Shown here: piece after piece, positions 5,184-5,755 of the stretch
Layout of the letters: the number at the start of each line of letters is the position of its first letter
Numbering within the stretch: position 1 is the first letter of the stretch
The notes under the pieces: model-generated
The model's input: only the letters and a program-made list of their open reading frames with translations
What the model was told of the DNA's origin: nothing
The model's database searches: none
Assembly (NCBI GenBank): GCA_046481785.1
Contig: JAWOJF010000295.1
Span: 1 to 5,755, forward strand
Direction: 5' to 3'
Source: JAWOJF01 sp046481785
Lineage (GTDB): Bacteria; Bacteroidota; Ignavibacteria; Ignavibacteriales; Ignavibacteriaceae
Length of the DNA: 5,755 nucleotides
Translations under genes and position numbers: made by a program

Positions 5184-5215
5184 CAAATATAATTCAGAAA
5201 AATGCACAATAACAA
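5184..5215 (-). promoter_or_regulatory. Bacteroidota-type promoter candidate for the DUF192 gene
   Basis: On the minus strand TTG (5215-5213), 21 bases, then TATATTTG (5191-5184) fits the TTG / TAnnTTTG consensus. The predicted start would leave a leader of about 20 bases containing AAGGGA before the GTG. The upstream element lies inside codons 4-5 of the divergent hydrolase. On the plus strand the same stretch contains TATAAT (5188-5193), which would make the hydrolase mRNA almost leaderless, but I see no matching upstream element for it. Confidence 0.4.
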
Positions 5216-5755
5216 AACAGAAATTTTACAGCGTGATGCAATACAGTTGAATCCCTCCCAAACTAAAATGCTTATAAGCGGGTGGGGAGAGGAGACTTAT
5301 GAAAATGCTGTTGTTGAGAAGATTACCTATTTATCCGACGGGCTGAAAGTAAAGGGATATATTGCTTATCCCAAAAATACTCAGTCAGAAAAACTTCCCT
5401 GTATAATATGGAACCGCGGAGGCTACCAGAACAAAGGAGCCATTGATCATTTTACCGCACGGGGTATATTCGGAAATCTTGCAAGCTGGGGATATGTAGT
5501 TTTCGCATCCCAATACCGCGGAAATGACGGCGGAGAAGGAAAAGAAGAAATTGGCGGAAACGATGTGAATGACATTTTAAATCTTATTCCATTAGCTGAT
5601 GAGTTTAGTTTTGCCGATAAAAACAGTTGGGGTATTGAGGGTTGGAGCCGCGGCGGAATGATGACTTATTTAACTCTCCTTAAAAATCCCAATTTTAAAT
5701 GTGCGGTCCTAACAGGAGCTATTTCCAATATAAAAGCATATGCAGAAAAAAGTGA
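5202..5755 (+). CDS. Alpha/beta hydrolase, S9-peptidase-like, N-terminal part
   Basis: The gene runs off the right edge; 184 codons are visible without a stop. Residues 37-57 (VVEKITYLSDGLKVKGYIAY) look like the lead-in strand of prolyl-oligopeptidase-type hydrolases. LPCIIWNRGG at 65-74 is the oxyanion-hole strand and turn. SWGYVVFASQYRGNDGGEG at 95-113 follows, and the nucleophile elbow is GWSRGG at 147-152 with predicted catalytic S149. The Asp and His of the triad would lie beyond the window. The family includes dipeptidyl and acylaminoacyl peptidases and esterases; substrate cannot be told. There is no signal peptide, so it is probably cytoplasmic. The ATG at 5202 is the first start in the frame and has no Shine-Dalgarno; M23 is possible but less natural. 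Confidence 0.85.
   Translation, partial: MHNNKTEILQRDAIQLNPSQTKMLISGWGEETYENAVVEKITYLSDGLKVKGYIAYPKNTQSEKLPCIIWNRGGYQNKGAIDHFTARGIFGNLASWGYVVFASQYRGNDGGEGKEEIGGNDVNDILNLIPLADEFSFADKNSWGIEGWSRGGMMTYLTLLKNPNFKCAVLTGAISNIKAYAEKS

Overview
The window is AT-rich bacterial chromosome, most likely from the Bacteroidota/Ignavibacteriota side of the FCB group. Three things point there. It has a PcrB-type prenylglyceryl phosphate synthase of the kind common in that group. Shine-Dalgarno signals are weak or absent in front of several genes. Two intergenic sites fit the Bacteroidota promoter consensus (TTG, about 20 bases, TAnnTTTG). The assignment is an inference from gene content; no rRNA or marker gene is present.

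Layout, left to right. The window opens in the last 85 codons of tex (S1 RNA-binding domain). A short block of direct and inverted repeats separates it from a leftward two-gene signalling operon: a stand-alone CheY/Rcp1-like response regulator, then a histidine kinase with an N-terminal receiver domain. A roughly 290-base divergent intergenic region follows, dominated by a perfect 19-bp inverted repeat. Next comes a tightly packed rightward cluster: pcrB, a small antitoxin-like ORF of 56 codons (3056-3226), a PIN-domain (VapC-like) toxin overlapping it by 4 bp, and gmhA, which starts with TTG directly after the toxin's stop codon. A tandem heptamer repeat and a promoter-like sequence precede a solitary AbrB/MazE-type antitoxin. 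A leftward, membrane-anchored DUF192 protein converges on it. Only 43 bp from the DUF192 start, a rightward alpha/beta hydrolase begins and runs off the window.

How the genes fit together. The regulator/kinase pair probably forms a phosphorelay, but neither protein has a visible sensory or DNA-binding domain. pcrB (ether-type phospholipid synthesis) and gmhA (ADP-heptose for LPS or glycans) both serve the cell envelope; the toxin-antitoxin pair sits between them in the same apparent operon. No wholly new multi-gene system stands out. The more unusual points are the strong palindrome with no obvious gene to terminate, the TA pair embedded between envelope genes, and the antitoxin with no toxin.
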